A stretch of 51,345 bases of DNA. Source: a virus. The DNA is taken from IMG/VR virus record IMGVR_UViG_3300036859_000157, positions 1 through 51,345 of that record, one strand, 5' to 3'. Positions 7,022 through 12,677 of this stretch are shown here, one piece after another; the stretch's first letter is position 1, and each line of letters starts with the position of its first letter. The notes below the pieces were generated by a model. It saw only the letters and a list, made by a program, of their open reading frames with translations. It ran no database searches and was not told the DNA's origin. A program made the translations under genes and the position numbers.

Positions 7022-7941
7022 TGCGTTCCTCCTTGTCCATTTGGACTCCTTTCCGTGTCGAACTGCAACTCGGCTAGTTTCTGCTTGTACCAATCCGCGA
7101 ACCCGTTCACGACACCCTTCTTGATCTTCGGCATCGCCCACTTTACCAGGCGCGCGGCGATATCGCTAGTACCTTCGTCGTCAATGTCCATGTGTAGCTC
7201 GCGCATCAGCTCGGGGATATCGGCAGGCGAGTTTGTCAGCTCACCGCGCTCGCGCAGATGCTGAACTGCCTTAGCCCAGCGAGCCTCGGTTTTGTAAGCA
7301 GCCACGAGCTGGTCGAGCATGTCATCGGACTGCGTACGACCGCGCTGGCGGGCTGGCATGTTGACTTCGCGGAACACAGGCGACACGTACTTGCCCGCGA
7401 GAATTTTACCATCGCGGCCGTACTTGTTGTAGTTCTTGATGACGACCCCTTCGATCTTGCAGCCGCCGAGAAAGGATTCGTTGGCGAGCAGCATGTCGAG
7501 TGTAGACATATCGACGATCTCTACAGGGAAACGAGGCACAACATCGATGCCGAGCATCTCGGCGAACGTGTCCTTCTGGCTCGGCGATACGAACGTGTTC
7601 TCGGCAGGCTCTACGTCGTACAGCGCGAGACAGTGCTTGGGCGTTCGGCCGTAGAGCAACGCGTTATGCTTTGGTTTAGCGATGTACTCGCAACGGTATA
7701 CGTTGCCGGTCGGGATCGTGCTGAAGATGTCGGCGAGGTAGTCGACTGCAGGTTGGAACATGCCCGCGTTTTCCAGGTCGAGATCAGAATTCTTCGATCT
7801 CACGTAAAGCTTGTCGTCGAACACGCCGAACGAGAACTGTGAGCCGTCCAGTTTTTCTTCCAGAACGCAGGGGCCATTGAGCAAGTCTTCAATCTCGGGT
7901 GCGCCGAGATTCCAGACCTTACAGTATGACCAGATAGTCAC
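7018..7941 (-). CDS. Rnl2-type RNA ligase
   Basis: ATP-dependent RNA ligase that seals 3'-OH/5'-phosphate nicks, as T4 Rnl2 does. Motif I is EEKLDGS with the AMP-accepting Lys30. Later motifs are visible as RCEYIAKPKHN (motif III region), EGVVIKNY (motif IV) and GKYVSPVF (motif V). At 307 aa it has a C-terminal helical domain of family-like size. Its ATG overlaps both the upstream and downstream genes. With RtcB in the same operon the phage can seal both chemical types of RNA break. Confidence 0.9.
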   Translation of the reverse strand: MTIWSYCKVWNLGAPEIEDLLNGPCVLEEKLDGSQFSFGVFDDKLYVRSKNSDLDLENAGMFQPAVDYLADIFSTIPTGNVYRCEYIAKPKHNALLYGRTPKHCLALYDVEPAENTFVSPSQKDTFAEMLGIDVVPRFPVEIVDMSTLDMLLANESFLGGCKIEGVVIKNYNKYGRDGKILAGKYVSPVFREVNMPARQRGRTQSDDMLDQLVAAYKTEARWAKAVQHLRERGELTNSPADIPELMRELHMDIDDEGTSDIAARLVKWAMPKIKKGVVNGFADWYKQKLAELQFDTERSPNGQGGTQ

Positions 7942-8156
7942 GCTGCCACCTCCAATTCGATACCAGTATCAACATCACCGCGTCGTCCGCATAGCGCATA
8001 AATGCCAGCCCACGGTTGAGTGCTGGCTACGTCATCCACATGCGCACGTATCGCCGCGACAATCTTGTCCCACCTCTCGATAGCGTTTGGGTGCTTAACG
8101 TAGACAAGCGATTGCGCACGACCGGCTGAATTGTAGAGCGTGAAGTAAACGGTCAT
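7938..8156 (-). CDS. hypothetical protein, 72 aa
   Basis: Starts MTVYFTLYNSAGRAQ; the ATG overlaps the stop of the small gene upstream as ATGA, and its own stop overlaps the ligase ATG. Compact mixed alpha/beta protein ending GIELEVAA. Not recognised. Confidence 0.6.
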   Translation of the reverse strand: MTVYFTLYNSAGRAQSLVYVKHPNAIERWDKIVAAIRAHVDDVASTQPWAGIYALCGRRGDVDTGIELEVAA

Positions 8157-8311
8157 TCGTTGCAGCACGTGTGCGCTTCTTCGGACACGCGTTCCTTCAA
8201 GTCATCGATCTCGGCGAGTAAGTTCGAGATGTGCTCTAGAGCCCGAGTGACAATCACTTCAGGAGTGTGGTAGGAATTGAGATCGCGAACGAACCATCGG
8301 TAGCGTTCCAT
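8153..8311 (-). CDS. small helical protein, 52 aa
   Basis: Begins MERYRWFVRDLNSYHTPEV and continues as one amphipathic helix with heptad-like leucines (ALEHISNLLAEIDDLKERV), ending EEAHTCCNE. Stop and start are shared with both neighbours (ATGA and TGATG), strong evidence that it is translated. The double Cys may bind metal. Function unknown. Confidence 0.65.
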   Translation of the reverse strand: MERYRWFVRDLNSYHTPEVIVTRALEHISNLLAEIDDLKERVSEEAHTCCNE

Positions 8312-8619
8312 CACACGTCTTGCTTCCCACGCAATGCCATACGCACGTCATCGAGGAAGGAGCCACCACCGTTACGCATCGCGTAGTCGGTAAGTAGCTT
8401 CTGAACTACCTGTACGTCGTCGAACGGTTCGAGATCAGTGATGCCATGCTCTTCGAACGGTGACGGACACGAGCAACCCGAATCGGTCGCGTAGAAAAGT
8501 TTACCGGATTCGAGGTTGCGCCACACAACGAGATAATCGAACGAGTAATCCGGTTCACTTAGATCGACCTGTGTGAGCACCTCTAGACCGAACTTGCTTG
8601 GGTCGAAGTAGATGTCCAT
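8311..8619 (-). CDS. hypothetical protein, 102 aa
   Basis: Starts MDIYFDPSKFGLEVL at a TGATG junction. The core SFDYLVVWRNLESGKLFYATDSGCSCPSPFE is the pattern of a small conserved phage family that I recall as uncharacterised. The CSC motif is notable. Role unknown. Confidence 0.7.
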   Translation of the reverse strand: MDIYFDPSKFGLEVLTQVDLSEPDYSFDYLVVWRNLESGKLFYATDSGCSCPSPFEEHGITDLEPFDDVQVVQKLLTDYAMRNGGGSFLDDVRMALRGKQDV

Positions 8620-8786
8620 CACCACCAGCCTTGTGCGTTACCGATGCGGTACACCGCATATCCGACAGCACTCCAGAAAGCTGCCCAGAGAAGTAGCGAA
8701 AGACAACTGACACCGAGAACACCTGCCGCATACTTCTTCGGCAGTTTGGCATCGAAGTCGTGAGTGAAGCGACGATCCATAGGCAT
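8619..8786 (-). CDS. small membrane protein, 55 aa
   Basis: A strong AAGGAG lies seven bases before the ATG. The N-terminus is charged (MPMDRRFTHDFDAKLPKKY) and is followed by one long hydrophobic segment (GVLGVSCLSLLLWAAFW and on) ending NAQGWW. Topology is probably N-in with a single membrane pass. It closes with a TGATG junction to the next gene. Function unknown. Confidence 0.7.
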   Translation of the reverse strand: MPMDRRFTHDFDAKLPKKYAAGVLGVSCLSLLLWAAFWSAVGYAVYRIGNAQGWW

Positions 8787-8788
8787 CG

Positions 8789-9037
8789 TTACTCCTTGTC
8801 TAGTTCGGCTGTGTTGTCGGGAATGTTCGTCATAACAGCGTGCTCGAAGATTTTGATGAGGTCACGCAAGAATCCTCCACCGAGACTCACCATCAATAAT
8901 TCCGTGAGTACCGTAACGTCATCTTTGGTTACGTCTTCGAGTACATCTGCAAGACGAGCGGACGACTCACTCAAGTCGCGCGCTTTACGTGCGAAGCTCT
9001 CGCGCTCGCGTGCGTTCATATCGGTAATCAGTGGCAT
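8789..9037 (-). CDS. hypothetical protein, 82 aa, first gene of left operon
   Basis: Start MPLITDMNARERE has AAAGGAGAG upstream. The sequence is helical (SESSARLADVLEDVTKDDV) with a small hydrophobic patch near LLMVSLGGGFLRDLI. It is the first gene after the promoter at 9061-9090, so it should be the most strongly translated of the left arm. Not recognised. Confidence 0.65.
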   Translation of the reverse strand: MPLITDMNARERESFARKARDLSESSARLADVLEDVTKDDVTVLTELLMVSLGGGFLRDLIKIFEHAVMTNIPDNTAELDKE

Positions 9038-9060
9038 AACTCTCCTTTCGCGAGGTGTCC

Positions 9061-9090
9061 TGTATACCACAGATTTCACCGGATAAGCAA
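9061..9090 (-). promoter_or_regulatory. sigma70-like promoter of left operon
   Basis: On the minus strand TTGCTT (9085-9090) and TATACA (9061-9066) are separated by 18 bp, and the first gene with a good ribosome site follows 24 bases on. A terminator hairpin lies immediately upstream, which isolates this promoter. Confidence 0.6.
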
Positions 9091-9121
9091 GGAGCCCCGA
9101 TCCGAAGACCAGGGCTCCTTG
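9088..9121 (-). terminator. intrinsic terminator-like hairpin
   Basis: A perfect 10-bp stem (9088-9097 with 9112-9121) and a 14-nt loop. On the minus strand a short T-rich run (CTTGCTT) overlaps and follows the stem. It would end transcription of the upstream RNA and tRNA array just before the left-operon promoter. Confidence 0.6.
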
Positions 9122-9345
9122 TGTGAAGAGGACTTCACCTCTACCGAGGGACAAGGCGTTGGATGATAACCAATTACCCTCAGACCTAGCTGTCGCTATC
9201 GCCGCACGCCGCTTCCACGTATCCGCTTCCGCGCCCGAGTTGAGCACTTGCCGTCCCTCGGTCCTGCGTACCAACTAGTGCGTTACGGTCCTCCTTGCGT
9301 AGCCGTTGTTCCGCCATCACGCCCCTGGTCCGTCGACCAGGGGAG
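9088..9345 (-). ncRNA. candidate structured non-coding RNA
   Basis: This stretch has its own promoter (9351-9380) and ends at the hairpin at 9088-9121. It contains a 9-bp hairpin with a 4-nt loop near the 5' end (9322-9343) and a 120-nt domain closed by a perfect 10-bp helix (9143-9152 with 9253-9262). Two copies of an 8-bp repeat lie inside (9209-9216, 9223-9230). It matches no tmRNA, 6S or RNase P signature that I know. A 43-codon frame (9186-9317, starting MAEQRLRKEDRN) could instead make it an mRNA. Confidence 0.5.
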
Positions 9346-9350
9346 AACGT

Positions 9351-9380
9351 AGATTACTCCTTATGCAACTCCTTTGTCAA
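9351..9380 (-). promoter_or_regulatory. sigma70-like promoter, near-consensus -35
   Basis: TTGACA (9375-9380) and TAATCT (9351-9356) on the minus strand, 18 bp apart. It lies 77 bp downstream of the last tRNA and directly upstream of the structured RNA region. Confidence 0.6.
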
Positions 9381-9457
9381 ATGGCTCCAATGGCTGCCCG
9401 CTCACTTGAATACGGTGCGGCACCATAAGTCGGGTGTCAGTCCGCACACCACCGGAG

Positions 9458-9531
9458 TACGCCTGGCAGGATTCAAACCTGCACCTCCCACCTTCGTAGG
9501 GTGGTGCTCTGTTCAGTTGAGCTACAGACGC
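9458..9531 (-). tRNA. tRNA-Arg (ACG)
   Basis: Full cloverleaf: 7-bp acceptor with two G-U pairs, T loop TTTGAAT and anticodon loop CTACGAA. No encoded CCA. Last gene of the array. Confidence 0.93.
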
Positions 9532-9532
9532 G

Positions 9533-9604
9533 TAGCCTAGCCGGGTTACGATCCCGGTACCTCAGCTTGAAAGGCTGAGATGTTAACCAGTACACCACTA
9601 GGCC
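9533..9604 (-). tRNA. tRNA-Glu (TTC)
   Basis: Acceptor GGCCTAG/CTAGGCT, anticodon loop CTTTCAA. The T loop is ATCGTAA, slightly off consensus. One nucleotide separates it from tRNA-Arg. Confidence 0.9.
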
Positions 9605-9704
9605 ATGAAGGATTCGCACCTTCAAATCACGTAGCCACTCTCGTCTCCGACCAAGGGAGCTTGCAGCATCGCTCCAGATGCCTTATCCGAGCAACTACGT
9701 ATCG
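9605..9704 (-). other. tRNA-like region without a canonical tRNA
   Basis: The 100 bp between tRNA-Glu and tRNA-His hold tRNA parts that do not assemble. There is a perfect T-arm-like hairpin (9607-9623) with loop TGCGAAT, a D-arm-like stretch with GG, and a possible acceptor GATACGT/ACGTGAT (6 of 7 pairs). No standard anticodon arm is found. It may be a decayed tRNA or an unusual structured RNA. Confidence 0.35.
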
Positions 9705-9779
9705 GGTGACTGATGGGAATCGAACCCACTAGCGCTCAGGTTCACAGCCTGGCCCCTCATCCGGTTGGGTTCAGCCACC
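9705..9779 (-). tRNA. tRNA-His (GTG)
   Basis: Anticodon loop CTGTGAA, with the extra G-1 paired to discriminator C73, the identity mark of bacterial tRNA-His. Acceptor GTGGCTG/CAGTCAC. Confidence 0.93.
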
Positions 9780-9780
9780 G

Positions 9781-9852
9781 CAGCTCTGGCGAGGATCGAA
9801 CTCGCGATACCAGGTTGAGAACCTGGCGTGCTAACCGCTACACTACAGAGCC
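9781..9852 (-). tRNA. tRNA-Glu (CTC)
   Basis: Anticodon loop TTCTCAA on a perfect 5-bp stem; T loop TTCGATC; discriminator G. One nucleotide from each neighbour. Confidence 0.93.
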
Positions 9853-9853
9853 G

Positions 9854-9925
9854 TCCGCCTGGAAGGAATCGAACCTTCGTCTGCAAGATATAAGCTTGCG
9901 GTTCTTACCATTGAACTACAGGCGA
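9854..9925 (-). tRNA. tRNA-Ile (TAT)
   Basis: Anticodon loop CTTATAT, reading the rare AUA codon directly with U34 instead of the lysidine-dependent CAT form. Acceptor TCGCCTG/CAGGCGG starts with a U-G pair. Confidence 0.88.
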
Positions 9926-9926
9926 G

Positions 9927-9999
9927 TGCACCGTATCGGACTCGAACCGATGGTCTTCTGCTTGTAAGGCAGTTGCTTTAGCCGCTAAGCTAACAGTGC
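9927..9999 (-). tRNA. tRNA-Val (TAC)
   Basis: Acceptor GCACTGT/ACGGTGC, anticodon loop CTTACAA, T loop TTCGAGT, discriminator A. Confidence 0.93.
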
Positions 10000-10025
10000 G
10001 CCATTACTTTAACACGTACTGCAAG

Positions 10026-10098
10026 CACCGGTATGAGGATTCGAACCCCAATCTGACTCGTTAGAAGCGAGCCGTCTTCTCCGTTAGACGATACCGGC
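10026..10098 (-). tRNA. tRNA-Arg (TCT)
   Basis: Anticodon loop CTTCTAA on a 5-bp stem, decoding AGA/AGG. Acceptor GCCGGTA/TACCGGT. Separated from tRNA-Val by a 26-nt spacer with no visible feature. Confidence 0.93.
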
Positions 10099-10099
10099 G

Positions 10100-10184
10100 C
10101 GGAGGATAGGTGATTCGAACACCTACTGGTATACCCAGCCCGTCGGTTAGCAACCGAGGACGTTAGCCGTTCCGTCAATCCTCC
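10100..10184 (-). tRNA. tRNA-Ser (GCT)
   Basis: Class II tRNA of 85 nt with a long variable arm, perfect acceptor GGAGGAT/ATCCTCC, anticodon loop TTGCTAA and discriminator G. Confidence 0.92.
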
Positions 10185-10185
10185 G

Positions 10186-10268
10186 AGGAAAGTAGACGGA
10201 TCGAACGCCCGCGTGTTACCGCGCCCTGGGGTTCAAACCCAGTTGCCCACCATTGAGCGGTACCTTCC
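10186..10268 (-). tRNA. tRNA-Ser (TGA)
   Basis: Class II, 83 nt, anticodon loop TTTGAAC on stem CTGGG/CCCAG. The T stem has two G-U pairs and the discriminator is U rather than the usual G of serine tRNAs. Confidence 0.82.
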
Positions 10269-10269
10269 G

Positions 10270-10351
10270 TGAAGGTGGAGAGATTCGAACTCTCATGTCG
10301 CGAGGACACTGCGCACTCAACGCAGCGTGTATACCGTTCCACCACACCTTC
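10270..10351 (-). tRNA. tRNA-Leu (GAG)
   Basis: Class II, 82 nt, perfect acceptor GAAGGTG/CACCTTC, anticodon loop TTGAGTG, T arm GAGAG/CTCTC, discriminator A as expected for leucine. Confidence 0.92.
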
Positions 10352-10352
10352 G

Positions 10353-10425
10353 CACGCCAGGCAGGATTCGAACCTGCGACCATCTGCTTCGAAGGCAGAC
10401 ACTCTGTCCGCTGAGTTACTGACGC
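10353..10425 (-). tRNA. tRNA-Arg (TCG)
   Basis: Anticodon loop CTTCGAA on stem TCTGC/GCAGA; T loop TTCGAAT; discriminator G. Confidence 0.93.
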
Positions 10426-10426
10426 G

Positions 10427-10498
10427 TGAAGCCACTGGGACTCGAACCCAGGTCACCGGGTTAAGAGCCCGGTAGTCTAGCCGCTGACTTATAGCTTC
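10427..10498 (-). tRNA. tRNA-Lys (CTT)
   Basis: Anticodon loop CTCTTAA on a GC-rich stem; acceptor GAAGCTA/TGGCTTC. Its 5' end overlaps the 3' end of an HNH gene by 10 bp. Confidence 0.92.
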
Positions 10499-10869
10499 GT
10501 TGTGAGTTTACCACGACGCCGCAAGCTCTCTCGCCACTTGCGTCGATCTAGTGTATTTGCCAATCGACAAGCATCACATCGGCATCTATGAATCTTGTAG
10601 CGTCGCGTGCTTCCGTGTGGTGATTCATGTTTCTTCTTATGGCACTCCCGACAAAGTACCTGGCACTTTGCAAGCTCTTCGGCACGACGCGTTGGTGTCC
10701 ACGTCCAAACGTTGTGTGACACCTTTTCGTCTGGATCGATGTGGTCAACTTCTAAATTCTGTGTTGAACCACAAGCTACACACCTCTTCCCGGCCAAGAA
10801 CTCTGCACGAATTCTTGCATTACGCTCGCGTTGATATTTGCGTTGTCGTGCTGGGTTCTTGTAGGGCAT
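10489..10869 (-). CDS. HNH homing endonuclease inside tRNA array
   Basis: A 126-aa HNH nuclease. The core reads CVACGSTQNLEVDHIDPDEK, then LCRECHKKKHE, giving two CxxC zinc knuckles around the catalytic DHID histidine. The N-terminal segment is basic (PARQRKYQRERNARIRAEF) and the C-terminus has a third Cys pair (RCRCDAC). It occupies the gap between tRNA-Gly and tRNA-Lys and its end overlaps tRNA-Lys by 10 bp. ATG is preferred over a GTG two codons upstream. Confidence 0.85.
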   Translation of the reverse strand: MPYKNPARQRKYQRERNARIRAEFLAGKRCVACGSTQNLEVDHIDPDEKVSHNVWTWTPTRRAEELAKCQVLCRECHKKKHESPHGSTRRYKIHRCRCDACRLANTLDRRKWRESLRRRGKLTTKL

Positions 10870-10896
10870 CCCCACAAGATATCAGGAAAAGAGCGG

Positions 10897-10967
10897 CGTG
10901 GTTGCCGGGAATCGAACCCGGATCGAAACGTTGGCAACGTCCCGTCATGCCGTTAGACCACAACCAC
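10897..10967 (-). tRNA. tRNA-Gly (GCC)
   Basis: Acceptor GTGGTTG/CAACCAC, anticodon loop TTGCCAA, T arm CCGGG/CCCGG. A 25-bp part of its anticodon arm region (10928-10952) is repeated exactly at 19128-19152 inside a protein gene. Confidence 0.93.
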
Positions 10968-10968
10968 G

Positions 10969-11042
10969 CGATGCTGATGGGATTCGAACCCACACGTTCC
11001 ACCGTGACAGGGTGGCGCACTGTCCAGTTGTGCTACAGCACC
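10969..11042 (-). tRNA. tRNA-Asp (GTC)
   Basis: Anticodon loop CTGTCAC on stem CCACC/GGTGG; discriminator G as expected for aspartate. Confidence 0.93.
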
Positions 11043-11043
11043 G

Positions 11044-11114
11044 CTCGCGGACGTGGACTCGAACCACGATGACGAGGGTCAAAGCCTCGCGACTTGCCGT
11101 TAATCGATCCGCGA
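11044..11114 (-). tRNA. tRNA-Gln (TTG)
   Basis: Perfect acceptor TCGCGGA/TCCGCGA, anticodon loop CTTTGAC, discriminator G. The acceptor is identical to that of the second glutamine tRNA at 13058. Confidence 0.92.
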
Positions 11115-11115
11115 G

Positions 11116-11196
11116 TTGACTCGGTGGGAGTCGAACCCACATCCCGCGAGGGCACAGTTTCTAAGACTGCTGCGTATCCCGTTCCGCCACGAGTCA
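11116..11196 (-). tRNA. tRNA-Leu (TAG)
   Basis: Class II, 81 nt, perfect acceptor TGACTCG/CGAGTCA, anticodon loop CTTAGAA, long variable arm, discriminator A. Confidence 0.92.
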
Positions 11197-11197
11197 G

Positions 11198-11270
11198 TAC
11201 AGTGGGCGAGATTCGAACTCGCAACCCATCGGGCTTAAACCGACGGCCTCTACCATTGGGCTACCACTGC
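11198..11270 (-). tRNA. tRNA with anticodon TAA, class I shape
   Basis: A 73-nt tRNA with a 7-bp acceptor (GCAGTGG/CCACTGT) and loop TTTAAGC. The anticodon UAA reads the leucine codon UUA, yet the variable loop has only five bases, unlike class II leucine tRNAs. Charging identity is therefore uncertain. Its D arm resembles that of the next tRNA. Confidence 0.8.
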
Positions 11271-11271
11271 G

Positions 11272-11346
11272 TAACGCAGGTGGGAGTCGAACCCACAACA
11301 GCGAGGTTTTGAAGCTCGCGCCTCTGCCAAATTGGGCTACTGCGTC
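11272..11346 (-). tRNA. tRNA with anticodon CAA, class I shape
   Basis: Acceptor GACGCAG/CTGCGTT. Anticodon loop TTCAAAA, with a C-C mismatch at position 31-39, or a 9-nt loop if read on the perfect GCGAG/CTCGC stem. CAA reads UUG (Leu) but the variable region is short. Similar D arm to its UAA neighbour. Confidence 0.75.
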
Positions 11347-11683
11347 ACTGAAACGATAACACATAACGCACGGCTTCCTTGCGGCGTTTACCTAATCCGC
11401 TCCAGAGGAAGGCTGCTACAGCTTGCGTGCGCTCGAATCCATTCGCTCGCCATACAAATGATTTCTTGTAGTGCGAGTACTTCGGATGATCTTTGAAGTC
11501 GCGAGAGTGGACGGTCCCGAATCCAATGATGCGCTGAAACCGCAATACAGAATCTTCGTCGGTCATACGCAGCGCTGCAGTTGGGTAAACGTACTCCTTC
11601 CCATTCTTGCGAATAGTAGTTAGGAAGAAAGAACCTTCACCTTCAAAGAGCCCCGCTGCCCATGCCAGCTCTTCACGATTCAC
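11345..11683 (-). CDS. LAGLIDADG homing endonuclease inside tRNA array
   Basis: A 112-aa protein with one LAGLIDADG-type motif (LAWAAGLFEGEGSFF, residues 6-20) and typical downstream pattern (TAALRMTDEDSVLRFQRIIGFG). It resembles the free-standing gene at 3260. It starts at GTG only 2 bp from tRNA-Pro and its end overlaps the CAA tRNA by 2 bp, so it fills exactly the space between two tRNAs. Expected to act as a homodimer. Confidence 0.85.
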   Translation of the reverse strand: MNREELAWAAGLFEGEGSFFLTTIRKNGKEYVYPTAALRMTDEDSVLRFQRIIGFGTVHSRDFKDHPKYSHYKKSFVWRANGFERTQAVAAFLWSGLGKRRKEAVRYVLSFQ

Positions 11684-11684
11684 G

Positions 11685-11755
11685 TCTGGGTAGGAGGAAT
11701 TGAACCTCCGCTAAAGGCTTCCAAGGCCCTCGTGCGGCCACAACACTTTACCCAG
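11685..11755 (-). tRNA. tRNA-Pro (TGG)
   Basis: Perfect acceptor CTGGGTA/TACCCAG, anticodon loop CTTGGAA, T loop TTCAATT, discriminator A. Confidence 0.92.
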
Positions 11756-11756
11756 G

Positions 11757-11829
11757 TTGGTCAGGTGAGGATCGAACTCACTAATGCCGCCATATCAGAG
11801 CGGTGTGTTTACCAATTCACCACTGACCA
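11757..11829 (-). tRNA. tRNA-Ile (GAT)
   Basis: Perfect acceptor TGGTCAG/CTGACCA, anticodon loop CTGATAT, discriminator A. The end of a broken HNH gene runs into its 5' half. Confidence 0.93.
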
Positions 11830-12143
11830 GTGTCCGCTCGCGCGAACCAAATGTGCGTTCTGCGTGACAGTTCGCACATACTATATCGCACTTGACAACT
11901 TCTGCCAAGATTACTCCCCAAGCTCGCTTCCAGTTCGATGAAATTCCAAACGATTTCTCAGCCGGATCACGATGATCGAACTGCATCACATACGGCGGAT
12001 ACTTCACACCACAATCTGCACAAGGAACGTTCTAACTCGTTAAGTACTGCGCGACGTTTCTCGTATTGTCTGCGACTGTGACGCAACGCATCCTCTGGCC
12101 GTGACTTCCGATACTTACGCATGTATTCAGTAGTTGCAGCCAT
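11795..12143 (-). pseudogene. HNH endonuclease broken by a frameshift
   Basis: Two minus-strand frames together make one phage-type HNH protein. The N-terminal frame starts ATG at 12143 (MAATTEYMRKYRKSRPED) and reads to about residue 37. The rest continues in another frame as NVPCADCGVKYPPYVMQFDHRDP, then IVCANCHAERTFG. The junction lies near 12030, at a TTAGAACGTT stretch, and looks like a 1-bp indel. The 3' end reads into tRNA-Ile. Either a pseudogene or a sequencing error; programmed shifting is unlikely because no slippery site is evident. Confidence 0.7.
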
Positions 12144-12147
12144 CTCG

Positions 12148-12232
12148 TGTAGCGGGCAGGATTTGAACCTGCGCGGCCCTCTCGGACTCCGGGGTTACAG
12201 CCCGGCGCTTTCAGCCTCTCAGCCACCGCTAC
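12148..12232 (-). tRNA. tRNA-Tyr (GTA)
   Basis: Class II, 85 nt, perfect acceptor GTAGCGG/CCGCTAC, anticodon loop CTGTAAC, long variable arm, discriminator A. Confidence 0.93.
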
Positions 12233-12233
12233 G

Positions 12234-12312
12234 TGGAGCGCCCGAGATTCGAACTCGGTTCTCACCGCGCTCCGCATGCGGCTCTCACGGTGATCGAAAC
12301 CAATTACACTCC
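12234..12312 (-). tRNA. atypical tRNA, anticodon not assignable
   Basis: The acceptor (GGAGTGT/GCGCTCC) and T arm (CCGAG/CTCGG, loop TTCGAAT) are good, and it keeps the exact one-nucleotide spacing to both neighbours. Between them no 7-nt anticodon loop with U33 can be formed; instead TCACCG pairs with CGGTGA and encloses a CCG-CATG-CGG hairpin. It may be a changed or non-decoding tRNA. Confidence 0.5.
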
Positions 12313-12313
12313 G

Positions 12314-12385
12314 AGCTGGTAACAGGAGTCGAACCCGTGTCAGCACATTACAAGTGTGCCGCTCTACCACTTGAGCTATACCAGC
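12314..12385 (-). tRNA. tRNA-Thr (TGT)
   Basis: Perfect acceptor GCTGGTA/TACCAGC, anticodon loop CTTGTAA, discriminator U. Confidence 0.92.
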
Positions 12386-12386
12386 G

Positions 12387-12457
12387 AGCCGCATCGGGGA
12401 ATCGAACTCCGATCACGTGTTTACGAAACACGCACTCTGCCTTTGAGCTAATGCGGC
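12387..12457 (-). tRNA. tRNA-Thr (CGT)
   Basis: Perfect acceptor GCCGCAT/ATGCGGC, anticodon loop TTCGTAA on stem CGTGT/ACACG; one A-C mismatch in the T stem. Confidence 0.9.
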
Positions 12458-12458
12458 G

Positions 12459-12529
12459 AGCTTGTGGCGGGAATCGAACCCACACTAGTTGCTTACCGAG
12501 CAACCGTTCTACCGTTGAACTACACAAGC
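12459..12529 (-). tRNA. tRNA-Thr (GGT), C33 variant
   Basis: Acceptor GCTTGTG/CACAAGC and stem GTTGC/GCAAC are perfect. The loop TCGGTAA gives anticodon GGT but carries C instead of the nearly invariant U at position 33. Confidence 0.85.
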
Positions 12530-12530
12530 G

Positions 12531-12602
12531 CTCCGCAGGTAGGATTCGAACCCACGCCGCCGTCCTTAACAGGGACGCATGCCGCCACAACACCTCTGCG
12601 GA
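12531..12602 (-). tRNA. tRNA-Asn (GTT)
   Basis: Perfect acceptor TCCGCAG/CTGCGGA, anticodon loop CTGTTAA, discriminator G. Confidence 0.93.
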
Positions 12603-12603
12603 G

Positions 12604-12676
12604 TGCTCCCAGTAGGATTCGAACCCACATCTACGCGGTTAAAAGCCGCTTGCTCTAGCCATTGAGCTACGGGAGC
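12604..12676 (-). tRNA. tRNA-Lys (TTT)
   Basis: Acceptor GCTCCCG/TGGGAGC, anticodon loop CTTTTAA, discriminator A. Confidence 0.92.
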
Positions 12677-12677
12677 G

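Noticed and set aside
9088-9345. Reading this region as a phage tmRNA
   Set aside because: No alanyl acceptor with G3-U70, no tag reading frame ending after a resume codon and no T arm near the 3' end.
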